Source: Lentzea waywayandensis
GTDB lineage: Bacteria > Actinomycetota > Actinomycetes > Mycobacteriales > Pseudonocardiaceae
Assembly: GCF_900115955.1 (NCBI RefSeq)
Contig: NZ_FOYL01000014.1
Span: 186,001 to 250,000, forward strand
Direction: 5' to 3'
Length of the DNA: 64,000 bases
Positions 40,874-50,685 of this stretch are shown here, in pieces (the stretch's first letter is position 1; each line of letters starts with the position of its first letter). Under the pieces are notes generated by a model. It ran no database searches. It was not told where the DNA came from and was given only the letters and a program-made list of their open reading frames with translations. Position numbers and translations under genes: made by a program.

Positions 40874-43612
40874 TCAGCACACGGGCACGCGCTCGATGTC
40901 CGGGAAGTACTTCGCCCACTCCCGATCGGACAGTTCCGCGTGGCGCGGGCACAAGTCCTGCACGGCCTGCTCGGCGTCCACGCGCAGGTGCCAGAAGAAG
41001 CCGTCCCCCGTACTGATCACGAACTGCGAAGACCAGTTGTCGGCCGACATGACGTCCATGGTGAAGTTGTCGAAGCCCGCGAGCCTCCTCGGCGCATCCG
41101 GCTGCTCCAGGTCCCAGATGGTCACCGTTCTCGCTGCGGCGAGCAGCACCTGACGGCTGTCCGGCGAGAACTTGATCATCGGTCGTGAGGTGCCGGCGAA
41201 CTGCTCCGGCAGATCGGCCCGGTGAACCGGGCTCGCCGGATCAGAGACGTCCCACACGGCCGTGGTCGCGCTCGTGGGGCTGGGCATCGCCAGCAGGCGA
41301 CCGTCCGGGCTGAACTCCGGCCGGCCCGAGCCGACGGGGGCGCCGACCCGGCCCGCGAGGCGGAGTTCGGTGCCGTCGAACCGCCAGAGCTCCACCTGGC
41401 TCTGGCCATCCGGGCGCATCCGCGCCAGCGCGAGCATCCTGCCGTCCGGTGAGAGGCGCACCTCGTGTGCGTCGCCGGGGTCGGCCAGCACGACCTCCCG
41501 CACCTGACCGGAGCCATCGTGCACCCACATCTTCGGTGCCAGCGTCTTGAGGCTGCGGTCGACGGACACGATGCCGGCGACGACATCCACCCCGTTGTTC
41601 CGCGCGACCGAGGAACCACCGTGCACCGGCAGATCTGCGAGCTTGCGTCCCTCTTCGGCGGGAGAGCTGTCGTAGAGCCCGAAGTTCTCCTTCCCGTGCA
41701 ACACCGCGCGACTGTTGTCCTCGCTGACAGCGACCGGAACGCCAGGCAGGTTGACGACCATTCTGTTCGCCGGTAGGTCCCAGAGGGACACGCCGGTTCT
41801 CCCCTGCTCGGTCACCGCGTAGAGCGTGCCGCCATCGGCCTTGTTGATCTGACTGCCGTGGGAGGCCGAAAGGTAGGGCTTCCGTCTGTCCGCGGCGTCG
41901 GCCTTGAGCAGAAGATCACGGTTGGCCTCGGTGGGCGACACCCGGTACACGGCGAGCGCGAGACGCGCTGCGTCCGGCTCCGTCATCGACATCCTGGCGA
42001 GCCACCTGGCCTCCGCGGCCGCGTTGCCCGCCACCGCGATGTCGCGTTGCGCGGCGACCTCGTCCGCCTGCCGCATGGCGAACACCACGGTGCCCGCGAG
42101 CAGCAGCACCAGCACCGACAGCACGGCCATGACCGCGCGGGCACGCCGGACGCGGCGGCGGCCTTCCGCCTGGCTCGCGGTGAGGAATTCGCGTTCGGGT
42201 TCGGTCAGCGAATCCGCGCTCAGCTCTGCGGCCTGGGCCAGCCGGGCGCCCTGATAGAGGAGGTCCCGGTCGCCGTCCCACTGCGCCGCGGCCTCGGTGA
42301 GCTGGTGGTGCACGCGCAGGGTCTCGCGATCCTCGGCGATCCAGTCGCGCAGACGTGGCCAGGAGCGGATCAACGCCTCGTGGGTGAGTTCGGCGTGCTG
42401 CTCGGTGAGCGTGACCAGGCGGGCGTTCGCGAGGTGTTCCAGGACGTCGGCGTCGAAGGACTCGCGGTTCGCACGGCGTTTGGTGTCCTCGGTGCCCTCG
42501 CCGAGTGCGATCAGGCGCAGGAAGGTGCGCTGGGCGATCCGCTGCTGCTCCTGGTCGAGCTGTTCGTACACGGCCTCGGCGGTGCGGGCGATGGCGTGCT
42601 CGACGCCGCCTGCCTCCTCGTAGCCGACGAGCGAGAGCGTCATGCCGCGGCGGCGGTGCCAGGTCTCGACGAGGGCGTGCTGGACGAGCGGCAGCGCGGC
42701 GGCCTGACCCACGACGTCGGCGACCAGGCGGGTGACCAGGGCGGACTCGACGGTGGCGCCGACGCGCAGGGCGGGTTCGACGATGGCGCGGCGCAGTTCG
42801 TCGGTGGTGAGCGGGCCGACGAGGAGTTGTGCGCCCTCCAAGGCCTCGACCAGTTCGGGATGGCGGCCGACGTGGCCGTAGAAGTCGGCACGGACGCCGA
42901 TGACCACGTGCGGGGCGCTCATCAGTGCCCGGACGAACCAGTCGCGTTGCTCGGGGCCCACCAGCGTGAAGACTTCTTCGAACTGGTCGACGACCAGGAC
43001 GAGGTTCTCGTCGTGCTGTCTGATCAGCAGGCCCAGCGCCGCCGGATCGGTGAGCTCGCCGTGCAGGACCACCGCGGAGTGCCCGGTCAGCTGGGCGAGG
43101 CGGACGGCGCACTCGTCGAGCGGCTGGACACCGGGGGTGAAGATCAGCGCCTGGTCGAGGCGGGGCAGCAGGCCGGCGCGCAGCAGTGACGACTTGCCGG
43201 AGCCGCTCGCGCCGAAGACACCGACGAACGGGCGCGCGTGCGTGAGTTCGACCAGCTTCGCGGTGAGTTTCTCGCGGCCGTGGAAACGGTCGGCGTCTTC
43301 CTTTTGGAACGCCTTCAACCCCACGTAAGGGGCTTCGCCCGTCGGTTCCGGCGGGGCGGCGATGTCGCGCCACCGCTGTTCCCACTCCTCCTCGTCGCCG
43401 CCACAGGCTTTGACGTAGGCGAGAGTGACCGCGAGGCTCGGGAGTTTCTTGCCACCGGCGGCGTCGGAAAGCGTCGCGGCCGAGTAATGCGCGCGTGAAG
43501 CGAGCGCGCGATAGGACGGTTTGCCCGCCTTCTCGCGGAGTTTCCTCAGGTCGGCGGCGAACCGGCCGAGCTCGGTGTCTTCGCAGTCCAGCGGACGTTC
43601 GGTGCGTGGCAT
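40874..43612 (-). CDS. HTH-STAND NTPase-TM-beta-propeller protein, paralogue 3
   Basis: 912 aa, first of the three paralogues in transcription order. Order of parts: HTH 1-85 (YRALASRAHYSAATLSDAAG) and nSTAND1 NTPase from about 95, with Walker A GASGSGKSS (Lys140), VLVVDQFEEVF (Asp209, Glu212-213), VVIGVRADFYGHVGRHPELV and LTHEALIRSWPRLRDWI. One membrane helix follows near residue 488 (VMAVLSVLVLLLAGTVVFAM), then the beta-propeller with LSPDGRMLALARM, FSPDGRLLAM and FSPDSRQVLLAA repeats, and the tail LCPRHAELSDREWAKYF ending VPVC. ATG 43612 (MPRTERPLD). The domain order suggests DNA-binding and NTPase parts inside and the propeller outside. Function unknown. Confidence 0.87.
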   Translation of the reverse strand: MPRTERPLDCEDTELGRFAADLRKLREKAGKPSYRALASRAHYSAATLSDAAGGKKLPSLAVTLAYVKACGGDEEEWEQRWRDIAAPPEPTGEAPYVGLKAFQKEDADRFHGREKLTAKLVELTHARPFVGVFGASGSGKSSLLRAGLLPRLDQALIFTPGVQPLDECAVRLAQLTGHSAVVLHGELTDPAALGLLIRQHDENLVLVVDQFEEVFTLVGPEQRDWFVRALMSAPHVVIGVRADFYGHVGRHPELVEALEGAQLLVGPLTTDELRRAIVEPALRVGATVESALVTRLVADVVGQAAALPLVQHALVETWHRRRGMTLSLVGYEEAGGVEHAIARTAEAVYEQLDQEQQRIAQRTFLRLIALGEGTEDTKRRANRESFDADVLEHLANARLVTLTEQHAELTHEALIRSWPRLRDWIAEDRETLRVHHQLTEAAAQWDGDRDLLYQGARLAQAAELSADSLTEPEREFLTASQAEGRRRVRRARAVMAVLSVLVLLLAGTVVFAMRQADEVAAQRDIAVAGNAAAEARWLARMSMTEPDAARLALAVYRVSPTEANRDLLLKADAADRRKPYLSASHGSQINKADGGTLYAVTEQGRTGVSLWDLPANRMVVNLPGVPVAVSEDNSRAVLHGKENFGLYDSSPAEEGRKLADLPVHGGSSVARNNGVDVVAGIVSVDRSLKTLAPKMWVHDGSGQVREVVLADPGDAHEVRLSPDGRMLALARMRPDGQSQVELWRFDGTELRLAGRVGAPVGSGRPEFSPDGRLLAMPSPTSATTAVWDVSDPASPVHRADLPEQFAGTSRPMIKFSPDSRQVLLAAARTVTIWDLEQPDAPRRLAGFDNFTMDVMSADNWSSQFVISTGDGFFWHLRVDAEQAVQDLCPRHAELSDREWAKYFPDIERVPVC

Positions 43613-43730
43613 GTCGGTCTCCCCCTGAGACCGATTGTCTACACCTTGTTGTTCAAAGCGCACTTCCGACCCCTTACAACGTCGTCGCCATAGCGTTTCC
43701 GTCGCAAGGTGAATGGGGATTCACCGCAGT

Positions 43731-43763
43731 TCGTCCCTCCGGCTCTGGGGGCCGGAGGGACGA
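43731..43763 (-). terminator. Terminator hairpin at the end of the segregation operon
   Basis: TCGTCCCTCCGGC at 43731-43743 pairs perfectly with GCCGGAGGGACGA at 43751-43763, a 13-bp stem with a seven-base loop. It lies 18 bases after the stop of the rluB-like gene and ends the parA-to-rluB transcript. Confidence 0.85.
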
Positions 43764-43781
43764 GCGGGGTTCAGATTCTGA

Positions 43782-44508
43782 TCAGAGACCGACGAGCTTG
43801 TACAGCCCGCCGACTTCCTGACGGTTCAGCACCCGCATCGAGCCGGGACGCTGGTTGCCGAGCGACACCTCACCGACGGCGACGCGGACCAGCGACTGCA
43901 CCGGGTAACCGGCGGTCTCCATGAGGCGGCGGACGATGTGCTTGCGACCCTCGTGCAGCACGATCTCGACCAGCGCCTTGCCGGGGACGGCGCTGATGAG
44001 CTTGAAGGAGTCGACCTTGACCGGCCCGTCCTCCAGCTCGATGCCCGCCTTGAGCTTCTTGTTGAGACCCTTCTCGACCGGGCCGGGGACCTCGGCGAGG
44101 TAGGTCTTCTTGACGTTGTAGCTCGGGTGCATCAGCCGGTGCGCGAGCTCGCCGTCGTTCGTGAGCAGCAGCAGGCCCTCGGTCTCGGCGTCGAGGCGGC
44201 CGACGTGGAACAGCCGCTCCTTGCGGCTGCGCACCAGGTCACCGACGCACGGGCGGCCCAGGTCGTCCTCCATCGTGGAGAGCATCCCGTACGGCTTGTT
44301 CAGCGCGATCGTGACGACGTCCTCGCGGATCTGCACCCGCAGCCCGTCCACGTGCACGACGGCCGTCTCGGGGTCGATCCGGCGGCCCTGCTCGCGCACG
44401 ACCTGGCCGTCGACCTGCACCCGTCCCTGCTCGATCAGCTCTTCGGAAGCGCGGCGCGAGGCGATACCCGCCTGCGCGAGCACCTTCTGCAGGCGCACGC
44501 CCTCGTTG

Positions 44509-44516
<8 letters not shown>
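43782..44516 (-). CDS. rluB: 23S rRNA pseudouridine synthase, RluB/RsuA family
   Basis: 244 aa. An S4 RNA-binding domain comes first (VRLQKVLAQAGIASRRASEE, LIEQGRVQVDGQVV), then the synthase domain with catalytic Asp in VGRLDAETEGLLLLTNDG and KTYLAEVPG, and VLHEGRKHIVRRLMETAGYPV near the end. Length and motifs match the RluB/RsuA family that makes pseudouridine in rRNA. The start ATG 44516 overlaps the scpB stop by eight bases. In mycobacteria the next gene after this one is cmk; here a terminator and then the STAND genes follow. Confidence 0.93.
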
Positions 44517-45524
<1,008 letters not shown>

Positions 45525-45528
<4 letters not shown>

Positions 45529-46358
45529 CCGCCGTAGTCCTCATCCTCGTCGCCGGCGTGCACCTGCGCCTGCGCGTCCTCCAACGTCCCGCCGACCCAC
45601 GTCACCTGGAGCGGCCCGAGCGGGTCCTCCTGCTCGAAGGCCAGCGACTTCTCCCGGTACAGCTCCAGCAGCGCGAGGAACCGCGCCACGACCTCCATCG
45701 TCTCGGTGCAGTCGGCGACGATCTCCGAGAACGACGCGGTGCCCTTCTCGATCAGCATCGCGCGCAGGATGTCGGCGGTCTCGCGGATCGACACGCGGTG
45801 CTGGTGGATGTGGTCGACCGACAGCGTGCGCTTCTGCTTCGGGCGGAAGGCCGCGGCCGCGATCAGGGCGAACTTGTGGGGCGTGACGCCGAGCATCACC
45901 TCGGGCAGCAGGCCCTCGAAGCGCGGTTCCAGCGACACCGAGCGCGGGTAGCGCCGGAACGCGCCCTGTTCCAGTTCGGCGAAGAGAGCGGCGACCTGCT
46001 TGTAGGCCCGGTACTGGAGGAGGCGGGCGAACAGCAGGTCGCGGGCCTCCAGCAGGGCCAGGTCGTCCTCGTCCTCGACGTCACCGGTGGGCAGCAGCCG
46101 GGCGGCCTTCAGGTCGAGCAACGTGGCCGCGATGACCAAGAACTCGGTGGTCTCGTCGAGGTCCCACTTCTCGCCCATGCCGCGCAGGTGCGCGATGAAG
46201 TCGTCGGTGACCGTGTGCAGGGCCACCTCGGTCACGTCGAGCGTGTGCTGGGAGATCAGCTGCAGCAGCAGGTCGAACGGACCTTCGAAGTTCGTGAGCC
46301 TGACCTTGAACTTGCCATCGTCCGGAGCAGCAACCTCAGCAGGGGGTTCCTCGGTCAC
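45525..46358 (-). CDS. scpA: Segregation and condensation protein ScpA
   Basis: 277 aa, the kleisin subunit of SMC-ScpAB. The N-terminal SMC-binding part is KFKVRLTNFEGPFDLLLQLI and EVALHTVTDDFIAHLRGM, followed by EFLVIAATLLDLKAARLLP. The C-terminal winged helix has KGTASFSEIVADCTETMEVVARFLALLELYREKSLAFEQ. GTG 46358 overlaps the small gene upstream as GTGA. The tail ends in an acidic HAGDEDEDYGG. It belongs to the parA-RHH-scpA-scpB-rluB operon. Confidence 0.95.
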
Positions 46359-46678
46359 CGCTCGCGCAACCTGCGTACCAGCAACGACGCGTCCCCGTGC
46401 GTCTCGAGGTCGTCCAGCACGATGGCGATCGCCTCACGCACGACACGTCCGCGGTCGACGGCCAGCGAGTGCGAGCCGCGCAGCACGAGCCGCGCCTGCT
46501 CCAGGGCCAGCAGTTCCTCGTCGGACACGTAGACCGTGATCTTCGTGGTGTGCTTGGTGCGGCCGGAACCACGGCGCTGCTGCGGCGTGACCTCGTCCGA
46601 GGAGACCTCGGGCGCGGGCGCGGCAGAGGTCAGCCGGAACAGTTCCGCCGCCCCCGGCAGTGAAGGGCGACGGGTCAC
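46355..46678 (-). CDS. Small conserved protein with ribbon-helix-helix-like C-terminus
   Basis: 107 aa. The C-terminal half looks like a ribbon-helix-helix DNA-binding domain: a strand (TTKITVYVSDEELLALEQAR) followed by helix LAVDRGRVVREAIAIVLDDL and a charged tail. The first 40 residues are polar and disordered, ending in RRGSGRTK. It is wedged between parA and scpA with a four-base overlap at each end. It could act as a DNA-binding partner of the ParA-like ATPase or the condensin, but I know no named gene at this position; this is inference from size, fold and overlap. Confidence 0.75.
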   Translation of the reverse strand: MTRRPSLPGAAELFRLTSAAPAPEVSSDEVTPQQRRGSGRTKHTTKITVYVSDEELLALEQARLVLRGSHSLAVDRGRVVREAIAIVLDDLETHGDASLLVRRLRER

Positions 46679-47598
46679 CGGGCGATCACCTCGCGAGCCA
46701 GGCCGCGGTACGCGTTGGCACCGGCGGAGCGCGGCGCCCAGCGGGTGATCGGCTCGCCGGCCACGGTGGTCTCCGGGAAGCGCACCGTGCGGTTGATGAC
46801 CGAGTCGAACACGATCTCGCCGAACGCCTCCACGACGCGTGCCATGACCTCACGCGAGTGCAGCGTGCGCGGGTCGTACATCGTGGCGAGGATGCCGGTG
46901 ATGTTGAGCTTGGGGTTCAAGCGTTCCTTGACCTTCTCGATGGTGTCGATGAGCAGCGCCACCCCGCGCAGCGAGAAGAACTCGCACTCCAGCGGGATCA
47001 GCACACCGTCCGCGGCCGCGAGGGCGTTCACCGTGAGCAGGCCGAGCGAGGGCTGGCAGTCGACCAGCACGTAGTCGTAGTGGTCGATGACGGGACGAAG
47101 GGTGCGCACGAGCGTGTGTTCGCGGCCCACCTCCGACACGAGCTGGATCTCGGCCGCCGACAGGTCGATGTTGCTCGGCAGCAGGTCCATGTCCTCGACC
47201 ATGGTCTTGCGGATGACATCGGGAACGGCGGTGTCGTTCTCCATGATGACGTTGTAGATCGTGGTTTCCAGCTGGTGCGGGTGCACGCCGAGGCCCACCG
47301 AGAGCGCGCCCTGCGGGTCGAAGTCGACGAGCAGCACCCGCCGGCCGTACTCGGCCAGGGCCGCGCCCAGGTTGATGGTCGTCGTCGTCTTGCCGACGCC
47401 ACCCTTCTGGTTGCAGACGGCCAGGATCTTCGCCGGGCCGTGGTGCAGCAACGGCGGCGGATCGGGGATGTGACGACGCGGTCTGCCCGTCGGGCCGATG
47501 CCGTCGACCTGCTCCGTGGCAACGTCGTCCACCGGCGCGGCGTGCGGAGCCAGGCTCAGATCGGCACGGGGCGCGAAAGCGTGCTCCGGTGTCGACAT
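46675..47598 (-). CDS. ParA-family chromosome-partitioning-type ATPase
   Basis: 307 aa. The deviant Walker A is KGGVGKTT (residues 65-72), A' is VLLVDFDPQGALSVGLG, Walker B YVLVDCQPSLGLLTVNAL, and SREVMARVVEAFGEIVFDSV and TVAGEPITRWAP complete the Soj/ParA fold. A disordered 55-residue leader ends in RRHIPDPPPLLHHGPAK. It is the counterpart of mycobacterial Rv1708, a ParA-like protein coded beside scpA and distinct from the origin-linked parAB pair. ATG 47598. First gene of the segregation operon, with a 101-bp gap to the ArsR gene that should carry its promoter. Confidence 0.9.
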   Translation of the reverse strand: MSTPEHAFAPRADLSLAPHAAPVDDVATEQVDGIGPTGRPRRHIPDPPPLLHHGPAKILAVCNQKGGVGKTTTTINLGAALAEYGRRVLLVDFDPQGALSVGLGVHPHQLETTIYNVIMENDTAVPDVIRKTMVEDMDLLPSNIDLSAAEIQLVSEVGREHTLVRTLRPVIDHYDYVLVDCQPSLGLLTVNALAAADGVLIPLECEFFSLRGVALLIDTIEKVKERLNPKLNITGILATMYDPRTLHSREVMARVVEAFGEIVFDSVINRTVRFPETTVAGEPITRWAPRSAGANAYRGLAREVIAR

Positions 47599-47699
47599 GG
47601 CTGGCGTTCCCTCACTGGTCGTAGTCGTCTCTCCGGGCGCAGCCTAGGCCGCACCCGTGCGAGCGGCAACGCGCCTCGCCGGTGTTTGTCAAGACTGAC

Positions 47700-48029
47700 T
47701 TAGACCGCGACATCCGTTCGTGTTCGCCGATCGGCGGCGGAGAGCACCACGTCCAGCAGGCCTGGAAAGAGATGGTCCAGGTCATCGCGGCGCAGTGACA
47801 CCCACCGTTGATTACCTCGGCATCGTGTCCGGGTGATGCCCGCTTCGCGTAATACCCGCAGATGCTGGGAAAGGGTCGACTTCGCTACGTCGACCTCGAA
47901 AGCCCCGCACAGCCTCTCGCCGCTCAACTGGATCTGGCGCACGACCGCGAGCCTTGTCGGGTCACTCAGCGCGTGCAGCACGGCGGCTAGATCAATGGCC
48001 TGTGGGGACGGCTCGTCCAAGTTCGGCAC
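47700..48029 (-). CDS. ArsR-family winged-helix transcriptional regulator
   Basis: 109 aa. Helix-turn-helix segment is AVLHALSDPTRLAVVRQIQL with GAFEVDVAKSTLSQHLRVLREAGITRTRCRGNQRWVSLRR as the recognition and wing part, the standard ArsR layout. There are no Cys pairs in the classical metal-binding position; one Cys (RLCGAF) precedes the recognition helix. The inducer is unknown. GTG 48029. It sits between xerD and parA on the same strand, without a target gene that would point to metal or redox control. Confidence 0.9.
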   Translation of the reverse strand: MPNLDEPSPQAIDLAAVLHALSDPTRLAVVRQIQLSGERLCGAFEVDVAKSTLSQHLRVLREAGITRTRCRGNQRWVSLRRDDLDHLFPGLLDVVLSAADRRTRTDVAV

Positions 48030-48053
48030 CTGCCCACCGTACCCGTGGAAGCC

Positions 48054-48941
48054 TCATGTTCCAGTGGCTCGAGGGTGTGCAGTTGCGTAGACCTCCCTCA
48101 AAGTCGTAACGGTTACCAGTGTGTACACCTGAGTGGTCGTAACCGATGCGTGCCCAAGGAGTTCTTGCACCACCCGAACGTCAGCACCCCCTTCGAGCAG
48201 ATGGGTGGCGAACGAATGCCGCAACGTGTGCGGGGACACGACCGCGGTGATTCCAGCCTGCTCCGCGGCGGTCTTCAGAACGGTCCACGCGCTCTGCCGG
48301 GAGAGCCTTCCGCCACGTGCATTCAAGAACAATGCAGGTGTGCCACGCCCCTTCGCCGCCACCGCGGGGCGTGCCCGGACAAGGTAGGCGTCGACCGCCG
48401 CCAACGCCGGCCGCCCGACCGGAACCAGCCGCTGTTTCCCTCCCTTCCCGTCCAGCAACACCGTCCGCTCGGAAGCGTCGATGTCGTCCACGTCCAGCCC
48501 GACGACCTCGGAAATTCGCGCTCCCGTCGAGTACAGCAGCTCCAGCAGAGCTTTGTCCCTGAGGTTTCCCACAGTGTCGAGGAGGGTGAGAACCTCATTG
48601 ATGGGTAATGCTTTCGGCAGCCTCTTCGGCGGCGACGGCGGATGCACAGCCCGTGCGACGTCTTGTGGCACAACGCCTTCACGGTGCGCAAAGCGATGCA
48701 AACCGCGCACGGCGACCAACGTCCGTGCGGCAGACGACGCCGCGAGCCCGCTCTCGCGCAGCACGGCCAGGAACTCACTCACCTGAAGCTCCGTCACCGC
48801 GCCCAAATCCGTGACACCCAAGGACTCCAGGTGTTCGGCGTAGCGGCGCAGGTCCCGGGTGTAGGAGTCGAGCGTGTTGCGGGCGGTGCCGCGTTCCACG
48901 GCGAGGTGGTCGAGATAGGTCGCCACCAACTCTGCAATCAC
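48054..48941 (-). CDS. xerD: Site-specific tyrosine recombinase XerD
   Basis: 295 aa, the chromosome-dimer-resolving recombinase. An N-terminal core-binding domain (LDHLAVERGTARNTLDSYTR) precedes the catalytic domain, where the full active site is visible: Arg142 in TGARISE, Lys166 in DGKGGKQ, His238 and Arg241 in HTLRHS, His264 in LGHASVT and Tyr273 in QVYT. Length matches XerD. GTG 48941 overlaps the ald stop as GTGA. Synteny with pyrG, NUDIX and parA-scpA, and no flanking att-like repeats, show it is the housekeeping recombinase rather than a phage integrase. Confidence 0.95.
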   Translation of the reverse strand: MIAELVATYLDHLAVERGTARNTLDSYTRDLRRYAEHLESLGVTDLGAVTELQVSEFLAVLRESGLAASSAARTLVAVRGLHRFAHREGVVPQDVARAVHPPSPPKRLPKALPINEVLTLLDTVGNLRDKALLELLYSTGARISEVVGLDVDDIDASERTVLLDGKGGKQRLVPVGRPALAAVDAYLVRARPAVAAKGRGTPALFLNARGGRLSRQSAWTVLKTAAEQAGITAVVSPHTLRHSFATHLLEGGADVRVVQELLGHASVTTTQVYTLVTVTTLREVYATAHPRATGT

Positions 48942-50008
48942 GCCAGCCCTTCCAACACGATCTCTCCAGCACGCGCGTTGACACCCTTGGCGAGCGCCGG
49001 GTCATCCGCGACAGCACGATCGAAACCCTTGTCCGCCAACGCGATGACATACGGCAGCGTCACGTTCGTGAGCGCGTACGTCGACGTGTTCGGCACGGCA
49101 CCGGGCATGTTCGCGACGCAGTAGAACACGGAATCGTGCACACGGTACGTCGGCGCGTCGTGCGTCGTCGGCCGCGTGTCCTCGAAACAGCCGCCCTGAT
49201 CGACCGCGATGTCCACGAGCACGCTGCCGGACCGCATCCGCGACACCAGGTCGTTGCTGACGAGCTTCGGCGCCTTCGCACCGGGCACCAGCACGGCCCC
49301 GACGACGAGATCCGCCCAGCGGCAGGCCTTCTCGACCTCGTAGGCGTTCGACGCGATCGTCTGCAGGTGCCCGCGGTAGGTGAAGTCGATCTGCCGCAAC
49401 CGGTTGACGTTGTTGTCCAGCACGATGACCTCGGCCTGCATGCCGACGGCCATCGTCGCCGCGTTCATGCCAGCCACGCCCGCGCCGATCACCGCCACCT
49501 TGCCCGCGGCGACGCCAGGAGCACCTCCCAGCAGAACGCCACGCCCGCCCTGGGCTCGTTCCAGGCAGTGCGCGCCCACCTGGGCGGCCATCCGCCCGGC
49601 GATCTCGCTCATCGGCGCCAGCAACGGCAACGACCCGTCCGCCAGCTGCACGGTCTCGTAGGCGATGGCCGTGATGCCGGACGAGGCGATCGCCGCGGTG
49701 CACGACGGCGACGCCGCGAGGTGCAGGTAGGTGAACAGCACCTGATCACGGCGCATGCGGTGGTACTCGGGCTCGATCGGCTCCTTGACCTTCAGGACCA
49801 GGTCCGCGGACCCCCACACCTCGTCCGCCGAAGCAGCGATCCGCGCACCGGCGGCCACGTACTCCTGGTCGGGGAACGACGAGCCCGCGCCGGCGTCGCG
49901 TTCGACGACGACGGAGTGCCCGCGGCGCACCAGCTCGACCACTCCGGCCGGTGTGATCGCGACCCGGTACTCGTGGTTCTTGATCTCCTTTGGGACACCG
50001 ACCAGCAT
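48938..50008 (-). CDS. ald: Alanine dehydrogenase
   Basis: 356 aa. NAD-dependent oxidative deamination of L-alanine to pyruvate and ammonia, or the reverse. Diagnostic motifs are MLVGVPKEIKNHEYRVAITP at the start, the substrate-site FTYLHLAAS, the Rossmann fold VIGAGVAGMNAATMAVGMQA and VSRMRSGSVLVDIAVDQGGC. The C-terminus ends in TNVTLPYVIALADKG. ATG 50008 is the family start; a longer frame with 22 more residues is not supported. It overlaps xerD (GTGA). In mycobacteria this position between NUDIX and xerD is empty, so ald was inserted here. It is divergent from the DUF1707 gene. Confidence 0.95.
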   Translation of the reverse strand: MLVGVPKEIKNHEYRVAITPAGVVELVRRGHSVVVERDAGAGSSFPDQEYVAAGARIAASADEVWGSADLVLKVKEPIEPEYHRMRRDQVLFTYLHLAASPSCTAAIASSGITAIAYETVQLADGSLPLLAPMSEIAGRMAAQVGAHCLERAQGGRGVLLGGAPGVAAGKVAVIGAGVAGMNAATMAVGMQAEVIVLDNNVNRLRQIDFTYRGHLQTIASNAYEVEKACRWADLVVGAVLVPGAKAPKLVSNDLVSRMRSGSVLVDIAVDQGGCFEDTRPTTHDAPTYRVHDSVFYCVANMPGAVPNTSTYALTNVTLPYVIALADKGFDRAVADDPALAKGVNARAGEIVLEGLA

Positions 50009-50061
50009 CGTCGCAGCGTATTCCCGATATCGATCTCCTGCATCGGATAACGTGGCCAGCC

Positions 50062-50685
50062 GTGTCAGAAGCATTCGGGCCTGAGCAGCAGCGCATCGGC
50101 AACCAGCAGCGCGAAGAGGCGATCACCGCGCTCAACGACCACTTCGCGATGGCGCGGCTCGACATCGGCGAGTACCAGGAACGCGTGAACCGCGCGTCCG
50201 GCGCGCAGAGCTACGTCGAGCTCGCGGAGCTGTTCCGCGACCTGCCGCAGCCCCACCCGCCGTTCCTCGCGCCGCCCTCGGTGCCGTTCACCGCCGTGCC
50301 CCCGCCGCCGCCCGGCTACGCGCCGCAGCCCACCCAGCCGTACTACCCGCCGCCCACCGGCCCGCAGCCGCAGTACGCGGTCCCGCCGCCCGGCATGGTC
50401 CCGCCTCCCGGAATGATTCCGCCCGGCTACGGCAACCCGGCCGCACCGTACGGCTTCGACCCGATCACCGGCGTGCCGCTGTCGGACAAGTCGAAGATCG
50501 CCGCGGGCGTGCTCCAGCTGTTCCTGGGCAACCTGGGCATCGGCCGCTTCTACACCGGCCACGTCGGCATCGCCGTCGCCCAGCTGCTGACCTGCGGTGG
50601 CTGCGGCATCTGGTCGTTGATCGACGGCATCATCATCCTGGTCAACGGCGGCACGGACGCGCAGGGCCGCAAGCTCCGCGACTAG
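50062..50685 (+). CDS. DUF1707-TM2 domain membrane protein
   Basis: 207 aa in three parts. Residues 8-60 form a DUF1707 domain (QQRIGNQQREEAITALNDHF, RLDIGEYQERVNRASGAQSY). Residues 65-135 are a Pro-rich linker with many PPP and PPG repeats. The C-terminal 70 residues are a TM2 domain (KSKIAAGVLQLFLGNLGIGR, LLTCGGCGIWSLIDGIIILV). Function is unknown; DUF1707 proteins are small actinobacterial envelope factors. GTG 50062 has no strong ribosome binding site. The TAG stop lies at the edge of a 168-base palindromic element. Confidence 0.85.
   Translation: MSEAFGPEQQRIGNQQREEAITALNDHFAMARLDIGEYQERVNRASGAQSYVELAELFRDLPQPHPPFLAPPSVPFTAVPPPPPGYAPQPTQPYYPPPTGPQPQYAVPPPGMVPPPGMIPPGYGNPAAPYGFDPITGVPLSDKSKIAAGVLQLFLGNLGIGRFYTGHVGIAVAQLLTCGGCGIWSLIDGIIILVNGGTDAQGRKLRD

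Noticed and set aside
48054..48941. Tyrosine recombinase as a sign of an integrated element
   Set aside because: It keeps the conserved synteny with pyrG and parA-scpA, matches XerD in length and motif, and no att-like repeats or phage genes lie around it.
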